DNA of 6,204 bases, taken from assembly GCA_034436035.1 (NCBI GenBank), contig DAOTVW010000190.1:1-6204 (forward strand). Direction: 5' to 3'. Source of the DNA: UBA4823 sp034436035 (GTDB lineage: Bacteria > Chloroflexota > Anaerolineae > Anaerolineales > UBA4823). The translations under genes and the position numbers were made by a program. The notes under the pieces are model-generated. The model saw nothing but the letters and a program-made list of their open reading frames with translations, did not search any database and was not told the DNA's origin. This document shows positions 1-6,137 of this stretch, in pieces (the stretch's first letter is position 1; each line of letters begins with the position of its first letter).

Positions 1-579
1 ACAGTAATCATAATACCAATATTAGGAATTTTATTATGGGTTTTAATAAATAGAAATTGGAAATTTCTTATATCATTTTTAACTTGTATTTTATTATTAC
101 TGGGAATAAGTTTTTTAATGATTGGAAATTGGATTGCTAATTATATTAACATAATTAGTATTAAAGGTGGTATGACAACTTTATGGAGTTTTTCAATATT
201 ACCGAAACCATATAATTATTTTTATGCTAGTATTTTCATTGTAATTGGAATCATTTCATTTTTATATTCCTTGGCAAATAGAGAACATGATTATTGGTTT
301 TCAGCGATTATTCTTATGGGAATTGCTTTGACACCCATGCGATGGATATATGATTTATTTTTAGGAATATTAATTCTTACTGAAAAAAGAAAATTTACAC
401 GATTACAATACTTTATGATTGGTCTGACTATTATTTCGCCTTGGATATTAATATTTATTCCGGGATTATTAAAATGGAAAATAGCAGTAGTTGGTTTTCC
501 TCTATTATGGGCTGTAATTTTACTTATGTTTATTTTTTCTGAAAATATGAAAATAAAATGTATAAAACTTACAGAATAA
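1..579 (+). CDS. C-terminal part of a polytopic membrane protein, probably a GT87/DUF2029-type glycosyltransferase (5' end outside window)
   Basis: The frame is open from the first base to a TAA at 577-579, so the visible 192 codons are the 3' end of a longer gene. The first internal ATG (118) lies within a hydrophobic run and is unlikely to be the start. About six membrane segments are visible (roughly residues 1-16, 20-38, 74-91, 99-127, 136-155 and 160-181), ending in a short basic tail. The segment TPMRWIYDLFLGILIL (111-126) resembles the SPYxYDLxLL-type helix near the C-terminus of GT87 proteins, which are GT-C polyprenol-phosphate-dependent mannosyl- or arabinosyl-type transferases. The catalytic N-terminal region is not in the window, so the family call rests on topology, this weak motif and context. 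The gene is very AT-rich (about 24% G+C), with many ATA, TTA and AGA codons, unlike the genes after it. It overlaps the next gene by 22 bases. It could instead be a flippase- or polymerase-like membrane protein. Confidence 0.5.
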   Translation, partial: TVIIIPILGILLWVLINRNWKFLISFLTCILLLLGISFLMIGNWIANYINIISIKGGMTTLWSFSILPKPYNYFYASIFIVIGIISFLYSLANREHDYWFSAIILMGIALTPMRWIYDLFLGILILTEKRKFTRLQYFMIGLTIISPWILIFIPGLLKWKIAVVGFPLLWAVILLMFIFSENMKIKCIKLTE

Positions 580-660
580 ACCAAATTGATATTCGATATA
601 CAAAATATATCATTAGTTTCTTAATCATTATTTATACTATTCTATTATTAATCGGTTATT
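1..660. other. AT-rich block ending inside the second gene
   Basis: Counting by hand gives 146 G or C in the first 600 bases (24%) and 10 of 60 in 601-660. The next lines give 26, 19, 26 and 25 of 60, and lines further on give 23-31 of 60. The change is sharp and lies about 35 codons into the 693-aa gene, not at a gene boundary. It could mark a recombination junction, relaxed composition in a transferred gene, or an assembly join; the sequence alone does not decide. Confidence 0.7.
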
Positions 661-2639
661 ACCGTTCTAATAAACCCCTCACTCTCACCCAAATAATCAT
701 TATCGGCAGTGCTTTGTTCCAGACAATTATTGCTGGAATTTTTATTATTCTCTCCGCAGGATTAGGAAGAAAAATTTATGCTTCTTTTTTTCCTGTTAGT
801 AATCCTTCCATCACTCAGCAACTTGGAGTGGGTTTGGGAGGTTTCAGCATCCTCTTCTTGATCGTTAGTGCCATTATAGGAGTTCGTCTATGGATTTCCA
901 TACTACTATTCATCCTGCTTATCCCATTGGTTTTTCGTGAAAGTAAACAATGGCTAAAAGATTTATGGAAAACTCTGACACAATTCCATCCCATTTCTGG
1001 CTGGGAATGGATGATTTTTTATCTCATTCTTTTGGACATTCTCCTTACATGGATAACAGCCGCCGCGCCGCCGATAAAATATGATGCGTTGTTATATCAT
1101 TTAGAATTACCCAAATGGTATCTTTGGTTTGGGAAATTTTCATATATTGCTCAAAATGATCGTTGGGGGATGCCGCAAACCGGAGAAACAATATACTTGT
1201 TTCTCATGTCTATTGGCGGAGAAAGTGCTGCAACAATCCTTGGTTGGTTTTTCGCTTTATTTGCCTTACTGGCAACGGTAGAGATAGTTCCATCATGGAA
1301 AGAAAGCCGGCTGAAATGGCTGGTGATTATCATCCCCTTGACCGGTTTTAGTTTTCTCGATTCATTTAGTTGGGGTTATATTGATTGGTTGACTTTTTTC
1401 TGGGGAGCTTTAGCGCTGCAAACCCTGGTGAGTTTTATGTTCCAACCTGACCAAGAAAAGATTGTTCAATTGGGGTTATATTGCGGCTTTGCCTTGGGGA
1501 CGAAGTATACCGCTGGAGTGCTCAGCATAGCGATAGGTGTGGCTTTGTTTTGGGTATGGCTGCGGGGCGGGTTAGGCAATGGCACGGCAGCCGATATCAT
1601 TTTTCGGAAATCTACAAAGAGATCTATTGGGCAATTGCTGCACGCCGAATTGACTCTTGGGCTGGTTATTTTGGCGGTAACCCTGCCATGGTGGATCAAA
1701 AATATTTTGGCGACCGGGCAGCCATTTTATCCCTTGTTATTTCCTGCCGGTCCTATGACACCTTTACGGCTGCAATTTTATACCCTTCAACCTCTCTGGG
1801 GAAAGGGGTGGATGAGCTGGTTGTTACCCTGGACTGCTACGATGTTAGGTGTAGAGGGAAAAGCGGGTTTTTCCGCTTCCATTGGCCCATTATTCCTCTT
1901 GTTATCTCCATTTGCCTGGTTAGGGTATCGCTCCCAATCCAACGAAAAGAAAACTCAAATACAAATAATGACCATAATCGCGGTCATACTTTGGCTTATA
2001 TGGGGGTTCGGCTCACGAGTTTCGGGATTGATGATCCAGACTCGTTTTTATTGGGGCTTGTTCCCAGCTCTAACCGTTTTGGGCGCATGCGGATACGAAA
2101 ATATCTCTAGATTAGAAAAAAAACCACTGAATTTGATTTTCATTCTCGATGGGGTGATTTTGTTGGTTTTCGCGTTGAATACCTTCCAATTGCTAACGCT
2201 GACCATCACTCGGGGTAGTCTAAACTATCTTTTAGGGATCACCTCCAAGGACGCTTATTTAGAAAATAATCTCGGCTGGTATGCTGTCGCTATGGAAAAG
2301 ATACGAGAGCGAAAACCATCGAAACCAGTTTTGCTCCTTTTTGAGCCGCGTGATTATTATTGCCTGCCATATTGTGATTCCGATGAGATTTTGGACGAAT
2401 GGTATCTGCGCAGTTATACCGATGGCACAAAACTTGTAAATATCCAGACTATCATCATGGACTTAGAAAGGCAAGGATATGGGTATGTGTTGGTTTATCA
2501 GGACGGAGTAAATTTTGTAAAACAAGAGGATGGCCGTTACTCAAAAGAACAATGGCATTTGTTGGATGAGATGCTGGGTAATCTAAAATTGCTAGAAAAC
2601 TTCGGTCAATCTTATTTGTTATACCAACTTCCTCCATGA
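558..2639 (+). CDS. GT-C fold membrane glycosyltransferase (GT39/ArnT-like) with extracytoplasmic C-terminal domain
   Basis: This is a 693-aa protein with about a dozen predicted membrane helices up to residue ~550 and a soluble tail of about 140 residues. GT-C features, in order: PPIKYDALLYHLELPKWYL (171-189), with D176 in the position of the catalytic or metal-binding Asp of the first large external loop; GTKYTAG (314-320); PWWIKN...TGQPFYP (377-392), a loop common in this superfamily; and QTRFYWGLFP (494-503), like the RY-containing helix near the end of the core. The tail (about 560-693) holds FEPRDYYC and a second Cys four residues on (C602, C606), then DEILDEW. I remember a similar tail in Chloroflexota homologues. 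The expected role is sugar transfer from a polyprenyl-phosphate donor outside the membrane; sugar and acceptor are unknown. ATG 558 is the first ATG after an in-frame TGA (540-542). It has no strong Shine-Dalgarno sequence, so coupling to the upstream gene is likely. The first ~35 codons are AT-rich like that gene; the rest is not. Confidence 0.8.
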   Translation: MYKTYRINQIDIRYTKYIISFLIIIYTILLLIGYYRSNKPLTLTQIIIIGSALFQTIIAGIFIILSAGLGRKIYASFFPVSNPSITQQLGVGLGGFSILFLIVSAIIGVRLWISILLFILLIPLVFRESKQWLKDLWKTLTQFHPISGWEWMIFYLILLDILLTWITAAAPPIKYDALLYHLELPKWYLWFGKFSYIAQNDRWGMPQTGETIYLFLMSIGGESAATILGWFFALFALLATVEIVPSWKESRLKWLVIIIPLTGFSFLDSFSWGYIDWLTFFWGALALQTLVSFMFQPDQEKIVQLGLYCGFALGTKYTAGVLSIAIGVALFWVWLRGGLGNGTAADIIFRKSTKRSIGQLLHAELTLGLVILAVTLPWWIKNILATGQPFYPLLFPAGPMTPLRLQFYTLQPLWGKGWMSWLLPWTATMLGVEGKAGFSASIGPLFLLLSPFAWLGYRSQSNEKKTQIQIMTIIAVILWLIWGFGSRVSGLMIQTRFYWGLFPALTVLGACGYENISRLEKKPLNLIFILDGVILLVFALNTFQLLTLTITRGSLNYLLGITSKDAYLENNLGWYAVAMEKIRERKPSKPVLLLFEPRDYYCLPYCDSDEILDEWYLRSYTDGTKLVNIQTIIMDLERQGYGYVLVYQDGVNFVKQEDGRYSKEQWHLLDEMLGNLKLLENFGQSYLLYQLPP

Positions 2640-4204
2640 AACGCAGGGATATTTTCTGGCTTTGGTTAGGGGCTGTAACGGTAAACACGCTTGTGGCAGC
2701 CTTTCAGTTAAATCCAGGTTATATGGATGCTGAGTATTATTTTGCCACCGCCCAAAATATCTTTATGGGGCGGGGGTTCACAGAACCGTTTCTATGGAAT
2801 TATCTCAATCAACCCGCTCAAATACCAACCCCTTCTCATCTTTATTGGATGCCGTTGCCCACTTTGCTGGCGTATTTAGGTATGGTGATCGGACATCAGA
2901 GCAGCTGGTTTTGGGGAAGGCTGCCTTTTCTACTTCTCGCTACGTTTATCCCACCCTTCACCTATGCCTTGAGTTGGGGGATGACAAAAGAAGTGTTCAG
3001 CGCTCGCTTTGCAGGATTAATGGCGTTATTTGCGGGGTTTTACACCCCTTACCTGGCAACAACGGATTCGTTCGTTCTCTCGATGCTGCTTGGTACAGGG
3101 TGGATATTCGTTACAGATAAAGCGATCCGTCAAAAAGGATATTGGTTTCTCCTGGCAGGCATTTTCAGCGGGTTATTACATCTTTCCCGCGCAGATGGTA
3201 TGGTTTGGTTGGCTTTGTTAATTGTTCTTGGTCTGTGGCACTGGTTTCGAGAGCGCCTTTCTGTGAAACAATATATCCTTTGGGTTGGCCTGGCAATAAT
3301 CGGATATCTCTTGATAATGGGTGGTTGGTATTGGCGAAATGAATTAATATTTCAACACATTTTCCCACCCGGAAATACCCGCGCCTTGTGGCTCAGAAAT
3401 TATGATGATTTATTTTCTTATCCACCAGACCGGTTGAACTTCTTCTATTGGTGGCAAAATGGGATTTTCCAAAACCTCCGCGACCGTTTTTATGCTTTAG
3501 GACAAAACTGCCTCTCTTTTCTCGCAGTCAATACGGAAATTTTCTGGTTTGGACTGCTTGTCATCGGAGCGTGGCAATGGCGCTCAAAACCGATCGGTAA
3601 AGTGATTGGCTTATCCTGGCTGGCATTCCTGCTCCTGATGAGTTTTATCTTTCCCTATGCTGGATATCGAGGCGGTTTTTTTCATGCCTCAGCGGCATTT
3701 CAACCCTTTTTTTGGATGATGGGAGGAGTGGGTTTCGTTCAGTTCGTTAATTGGGGAAATCAACATCGTGGTTGGGATAAAAATCAGGCATTACGGTTTT
3801 TTTTAATTGCGAGTACGATCTTTGCCTTCCTCCTCACCATGACGGTTACCTATCCAAGAGTGATCGGAGCGGATTGGAAACATCCTGTGTGGAATGAGGG
3901 TGAACAAACTTATTCGCAATGGTGCGCCATTATAAAGCAAGGCCCAAATGATTTTCCGACGGTCATGGTAAATAACCCGGTGGGTTTTTATTTAGCATGT
4001 CATGTTAATGCCATTGCGATCCCAGTGGGTGGCATTGAAGCAGTGCAGCTCGCTGCGCGAACGTACCATGCGAATTGGCTCATTCTGGAACCAAACCATC
4101 CGGCAGAATTGGATCAATTCTATAATTCCCCCCGTGATTTTGCGAACTTCAAACTGGTGCAGTATGGGAAAGATTGGCAGATATATTCCGTTACTTCGCC
4201 ATAG
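2636..4204 (+). CDS. GT-C fold membrane glycosyltransferase (GT39-like), second of three in tandem
   Basis: This is a 522-aa protein with a basic N-terminus (MKRRD), about ten hydrophobic helices to residue ~403 and a soluble C-terminal domain of about 115 residues. The first external loop carries PGYMDAEYYFATA (27-39); D31 and E33 match the acidic motif that GT-C enzymes use for metal or acceptor activation. Other recognisable points are PSHLYWMPLP (66-75), HLSRADG (182-188), GGWYWRN (229-235) and YRGGFFHASAAFQPF (344-358). The tail contains VMVNNPVGFYLA (443-454), typical of the external domain of this type in Chloroflexota as I remember it. The ATG shares an ATGA (2636-2639) with the stop of the preceding gene and has no clear Shine-Dalgarno sequence, so translational coupling is the likely way it is translated. 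The predicted role is transfer of one sugar from a polyprenyl-phosphate donor at the outer membrane face. Substrate cannot be inferred. G+C is about 42-52% in sampled lines, with no frameshift. Confidence 0.8.
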   Translation: MKRRDIFWLWLGAVTVNTLVAAFQLNPGYMDAEYYFATAQNIFMGRGFTEPFLWNYLNQPAQIPTPSHLYWMPLPTLLAYLGMVIGHQSSWFWGRLPFLLLATFIPPFTYALSWGMTKEVFSARFAGLMALFAGFYTPYLATTDSFVLSMLLGTGWIFVTDKAIRQKGYWFLLAGIFSGLLHLSRADGMVWLALLIVLGLWHWFRERLSVKQYILWVGLAIIGYLLIMGGWYWRNELIFQHIFPPGNTRALWLRNYDDLFSYPPDRLNFFYWWQNGIFQNLRDRFYALGQNCLSFLAVNTEIFWFGLLVIGAWQWRSKPIGKVIGLSWLAFLLLMSFIFPYAGYRGGFFHASAAFQPFFWMMGGVGFVQFVNWGNQHRGWDKNQALRFFLIASTIFAFLLTMTVTYPRVIGADWKHPVWNEGEQTYSQWCAIIKQGPNDFPTVMVNNPVGFYLACHVNAIAIPVGGIEAVQLAARTYHANWLILEPNHPAELDQFYNSPRDFANFKLVQYGKDWQIYSVTSP

Positions 4205-5687
4205 ATTTTGGCTAGTCTATTTGCTGACAGCCATTTTTTCTCTTGGTATTTATGTGCTCGTCAGCGCCAAGTACTATCGTGTTGGTTATCCGTTAGATGA
4301 TGCTTGGATTCACCAAACGTATGCGCGCAATTTTGCTCACGGTTTAGGATGGACTTTTATACCGGGAAAGACATCCGGGGGATCCACTGCACCGCTCTGG
4401 ACACTATTGATTAGCCTGGGATATTACCTCCATATTTCTCCCGTATTGTGGAGTAGTCTGCTGGGTGGTGGATTGCTGATTGGAACTGTTCACTTGATTC
4501 GGTTGTCCTTAAATAAAGCCTCTCTTACGAGACATTTCCGTTGGCTGCCTTATCTATTCTTCTTCGAATGGCATTTTGTTTGGGCAGCCTTGAGCGGCAT
4601 GGAAACGATGCTCAGCATCTTTTTGGTTACTTTTCTTTTCTATTGGTTGAAGAGAGACCTTGACCAAGGGTGGCGCTATGGATTGTTTTTAGGGGTCTGT
4701 GTCTGGGTTCGCCCCGATTTAATCTCGCTGGCTATACCGATTTTCGTCAAGATTATTTTCACATCCTATCAGCAGACTGAGAAAAAGAAAATCTTTTCTG
4801 CTGTAATCCTGTCTGGGATGGGTATGACAATAGTCTTGATGTCCTTGCTCGCTGCGTATGCATTGTTCAATCACGAAACCAGCGGGAATTGGTTGCCGAC
4901 CACCTTTTATGCCAAACAAGCGGAATACGTATCTTTGCTAGCCCGCCCGTTATGGCAAAGGTTCTTTGACTTATTTAAACTGACCTGGGTAGGGGTTAGT
5001 ATTCTCCTTTTACCCGCTTATCTCTATCGGTGTTTACGGGCAGTAATGGATTTTGACGCTATCACAATCTCGTTCTTTATTTGGGTTTCTCTTTATATAG
5101 GCGTCTATGCGCTGAGATTGCCGGTAACCTATCAACATGGGAGATACATCCAACCCGTCTTGGCTGTAAACATTTTGCTGGGTTTGGAGGGCGTAATTTT
5201 ATGGTGGACAAGGTATCAAAATCCCTCCAAACGGTTTTGGGCACTGAGTACAGCCTGGCAATGGGCGTTTGTTTTGACCGGGATTATATTTTATGGTTTA
5301 GGGGCAATGGCGTATGCCAAAGATGTCGCCTTTGTTGAAAGTCAGATGGTTGATACCGCAGTATGGGTTAACACCACTATTCCTCCATCGAGTAAAATTG
5401 CCGTGCATGATATTGGCGCGATGGGGTATTTTGGCAACCATGATTTGGTGGATTTGGCTGGGTTGATTGATCCAAATGTTATACCTATTATCCGTAACGA
5501 AGAACGCTTAGCGGAATACATGGATCATCAAAACGTGGAACTACTGGTCTGTTTTCCTGGCTGGTATCCTCGGTTAACCGCTGGTCAAATTATTCTTCAT
5601 CAAGCGGATACACGTTGGAATGGCGGTTACGAATTGGGAGTGATGACTGTTTATCAATGGTCATTGGCAAATTTGGCGTTTCGATAA
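4164..5687 (+). CDS. GT-C fold membrane glycosyltransferase with AftB-like motifs, third in tandem
   Basis: The frame is open well upstream (from 4002), but the upstream 54 codons are hydrophilic and lie wholly inside the previous gene. ATG 4164 gives a normal N-terminus (MGKIGRYIPLLRHR, then a membrane helix), with a weak GGTG four bases upstream. This makes 507 aa and a 41-base overlap with the gene before. Motifs: PLDDAWIHQTYARN (43-56), with D45/D46 as the GT-C acidic pair; GGSTAPLW (72-79); LSGMET (143-148); VRPD (182-185); GNWLPTTFYAK (241-251); YQHGRYIQP (323-331); and, in the soluble tail, HDIGAMGYFG (415-424) and DLAGLIDP (430-437). The PxTxxAK and HDxGAxGYF...DLxGLxDP patterns recall mycobacterial terminal arabinofuranosyltransferase AftB and its bacterial relatives. 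I infer polyprenyl-phosphate-sugar transfer outside the membrane and would not assume arabinose. It is the last gene of the run; a gene-free repeat region follows. Confidence 0.8.
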   Translation: MGKIGRYIPLLRHRFWLVYLLTAIFSLGIYVLVSAKYYRVGYPLDDAWIHQTYARNFAHGLGWTFIPGKTSGGSTAPLWTLLISLGYYLHISPVLWSSLLGGGLLIGTVHLIRLSLNKASLTRHFRWLPYLFFFEWHFVWAALSGMETMLSIFLVTFLFYWLKRDLDQGWRYGLFLGVCVWVRPDLISLAIPIFVKIIFTSYQQTEKKKIFSAVILSGMGMTIVLMSLLAAYALFNHETSGNWLPTTFYAKQAEYVSLLARPLWQRFFDLFKLTWVGVSILLLPAYLYRCLRAVMDFDAITISFFIWVSLYIGVYALRLPVTYQHGRYIQPVLAVNILLGLEGVILWWTRYQNPSKRFWALSTAWQWAFVLTGIIFYGLGAMAYAKDVAFVESQMVDTAVWVNTTIPPSSKIAVHDIGAMGYFGNHDLVDLAGLIDPNVIPIIRNEERLAEYMDHQNVELLVCFPGWYPRLTAGQIILHQADTRWNGGYELGVMTVYQWSLANLAFR

Positions 5688-5763
5688 TGTGTAGGATGGC
5701 ATACTTCATGCTATACTAAATAAAAAAGGATGTATCTATTCAGTCAGCTATTTAAAACAGTGG

Positions 5764-5905
5764 TGTCACTGCGAGCGAGCTTTTTGCGAGTTAAGCAGTC
5801 TCCTGAAAACATGTTTTTTTCCATTCAACAGGAGATTGCTTCGGGCAAAGAACGCCCTCGCCGGAGATTGCTTCGGTCGCAGCAGGCGCTCCCTCGCAAT
5901 GACAG
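5764..5905. repeat. Composite imperfect inverted-repeat element (REP/MITE-like), copy 1
   Basis: The left arm TGTCACTGCGAG (5764-5775) pairs with CTCGCAATGACA (5893-5904) with one C/A mismatch. Inside it, AAGCAGTCTCCTG (5793-5805) pairs with CAGGAGATTGCTT (5829-5841) over 13 positions with one G-T pair, around a 23-base loop rich in T. The right half is doubled: GAGATTGCTTCGG starts at both 5832 and 5864, and the first copy lacks the CAATGAC end. The left arm carries about 10 extra bases compared with the neighbouring element. There is no transposase, so this is a non-autonomous or structural repeat. Such TCATTGCGAG...GAAGCAATCTC repeats are, as I remember, dispersed in many bacterial genomes including Chloroflexota. 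Confidence 0.85.
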
Positions 5906-5914
5906 TTAGGAAAT

Positions 5915-5997
5915 TGTCACTGCGAGCGCAGCGAAGCAGTCTCACTCACAAACGTGGAGATAGCTTCGGTCGCGGCGGGCGCTCCCTCGCAATGACA
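5915..5997. repeat. Imperfect inverted-repeat element, copy 2 (simple form)
   Basis: TGTCACTGCGAG (5915-5926) faces CTCGCAATGACA (5986-5997), pairing at 11 of 12 positions. An inner stem, AAGCAGTCTC (5934-5943) with GAGATAGCTT (5957-5966), pairs apart from one A/A mismatch and one G-T. The right arm 5957-5998 matches 5864-5905 of the neighbouring element at 39 of 42 bases in direct orientation, which shows the two belong to one family. This 83-base unit is probably close to the basic form of the repeat. It would fold into a long hairpin in RNA and may protect or end the upstream transcript, but no T-run follows it. Confidence 0.85.
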
Positions 5998-6038
5998 GCT
6001 GGCGGATGAGTTGATAGCGCAACCAGATCCTACCTAAA

Positions 6039-6059
6039 GCCAATCAACGATAGATTGGT
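6039..6059 (+). other. Short hairpin upstream of the last gene
   Basis: GCCAATC (6039-6045) can pair with GATTGGT (6053-6059), seven pairs including one G-T at the base, around a 7-base loop. With the hairpin at 6065-6078 it forms a two-stem unit 60-100 bases before the GTG start. It may be part of a 5' leader if transcription starts upstream, or an operator-like inverted repeat if it starts near 6114. Confidence 0.45.
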
Positions 6060-6064
6060 CTATA

Positions 6065-6078
6065 CCGCCAACAGGCGG
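6065..6078 (+). other. Short GC-rich hairpin upstream of the last gene
   Basis: CCGCC (6065-6069) pairs perfectly with GGCGG (6074-6078) around the loop AACA. It is followed by purine-rich, then A-rich sequence, not a T-run, so it is not a standard terminator on the + strand. It lies just upstream of the possible -10 box, so either a leader structure or a regulator-binding site is possible. Confidence 0.45.
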
Positions 6079-6101
6079 CAATGGAAGAGGAAAAAACATT
6101 G

Positions 6102-6107
6102 TATAAA
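6102..6107 (+). promoter_or_regulatory. Possible -10 box for the last gene
   Basis: TATAAA in an AT-rich stretch, about 30 bases before the GTG start, is close to the TATAAT consensus. At a 16-18 base spacing there is no good -35 (CAATGG at 6079-6084 is poor), so the call is weak. If real, the 5' leader would be only about 24 bases and would exclude the two hairpins upstream. Confidence 0.25.
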
Positions 6108-6125
6108 ATTTTTTATTCGTAGATT

Positions 6126-6130
6126 GAGAG
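6126..6130 (+). promoter_or_regulatory. Ribosome binding site deciding a GTG start
   Basis: GAGAG lies seven bases before GTG 6138, the usual distance. The in-frame ATG at 6153 would be 22 bases away, so the GTG is preferred. Confidence 0.6.
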
Positions 6131-6137
6131 AAACGTT

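Larger units (their letters stand above)
5688..6137. other. Gene-free region between the glycosyltransferase run and the next gene
   Basis: No convincing coding frame is visible on either strand over these 450 bases. In order the region holds a weak AT-rich hairpin (5696-5714), two adjacent imperfect inverted-repeat elements (5764-5905, 5915-5997), two short hairpins (6039-6059, 6065-6078), and an AT-rich stretch with a possible -10 box leading to the next gene. No stem followed by a T-run on the + strand was found, so the transcription end of the upstream genes is not marked by a standard intrinsic terminator. Confidence 0.75.

Noticed and set aside
118..579. A short 153-aa complete gene starting at ATG 118
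   Set aside because: The same frame is open to the window's left edge and encodes further membrane helices, and no ribosome binding site precedes 118. A truncated longer gene fits better.
1481..2110. A 209-codon reading frame on the + strand inside the 693-aa gene
   Set aside because: It lies wholly within the strong membrane-protein frame, has an Arg/Cys/Ser-rich composition without a recognisable motif, and has no independent support.
4002..4163. Longer N-terminus for the third glycosyltransferase
   Set aside because: It would overlap the previous gene by about 200 bases, and its 54 residues look like out-of-frame translation of that gene. The ATG at 4164 gives a normal basic N-terminus followed by a helix.
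5696..5714. Hairpin ATGGCAT/ATGCTAT just after the last glycosyltransferase gene as an intrinsic terminator
   Set aside because: Seven-pair, AT-rich stem with a G-T pair, followed by an A-rich stretch and not a T-run on the + strand.
5764..5998. CRISPR array
   Set aside because: Units occur in both orientations, have irregular spacing and different lengths, and there are no uniform spacers or cas genes.
6011..6090. A true c-di-GMP-I riboswitch
   Set aside because: The GGCAAACC...GAAA...GGxGACGC part and the second-stem tetraloop-receptor part are not recognisable, and the spacing between AAAGCC and GGTCTA is longer than usual. Kept only as a low-strength question.
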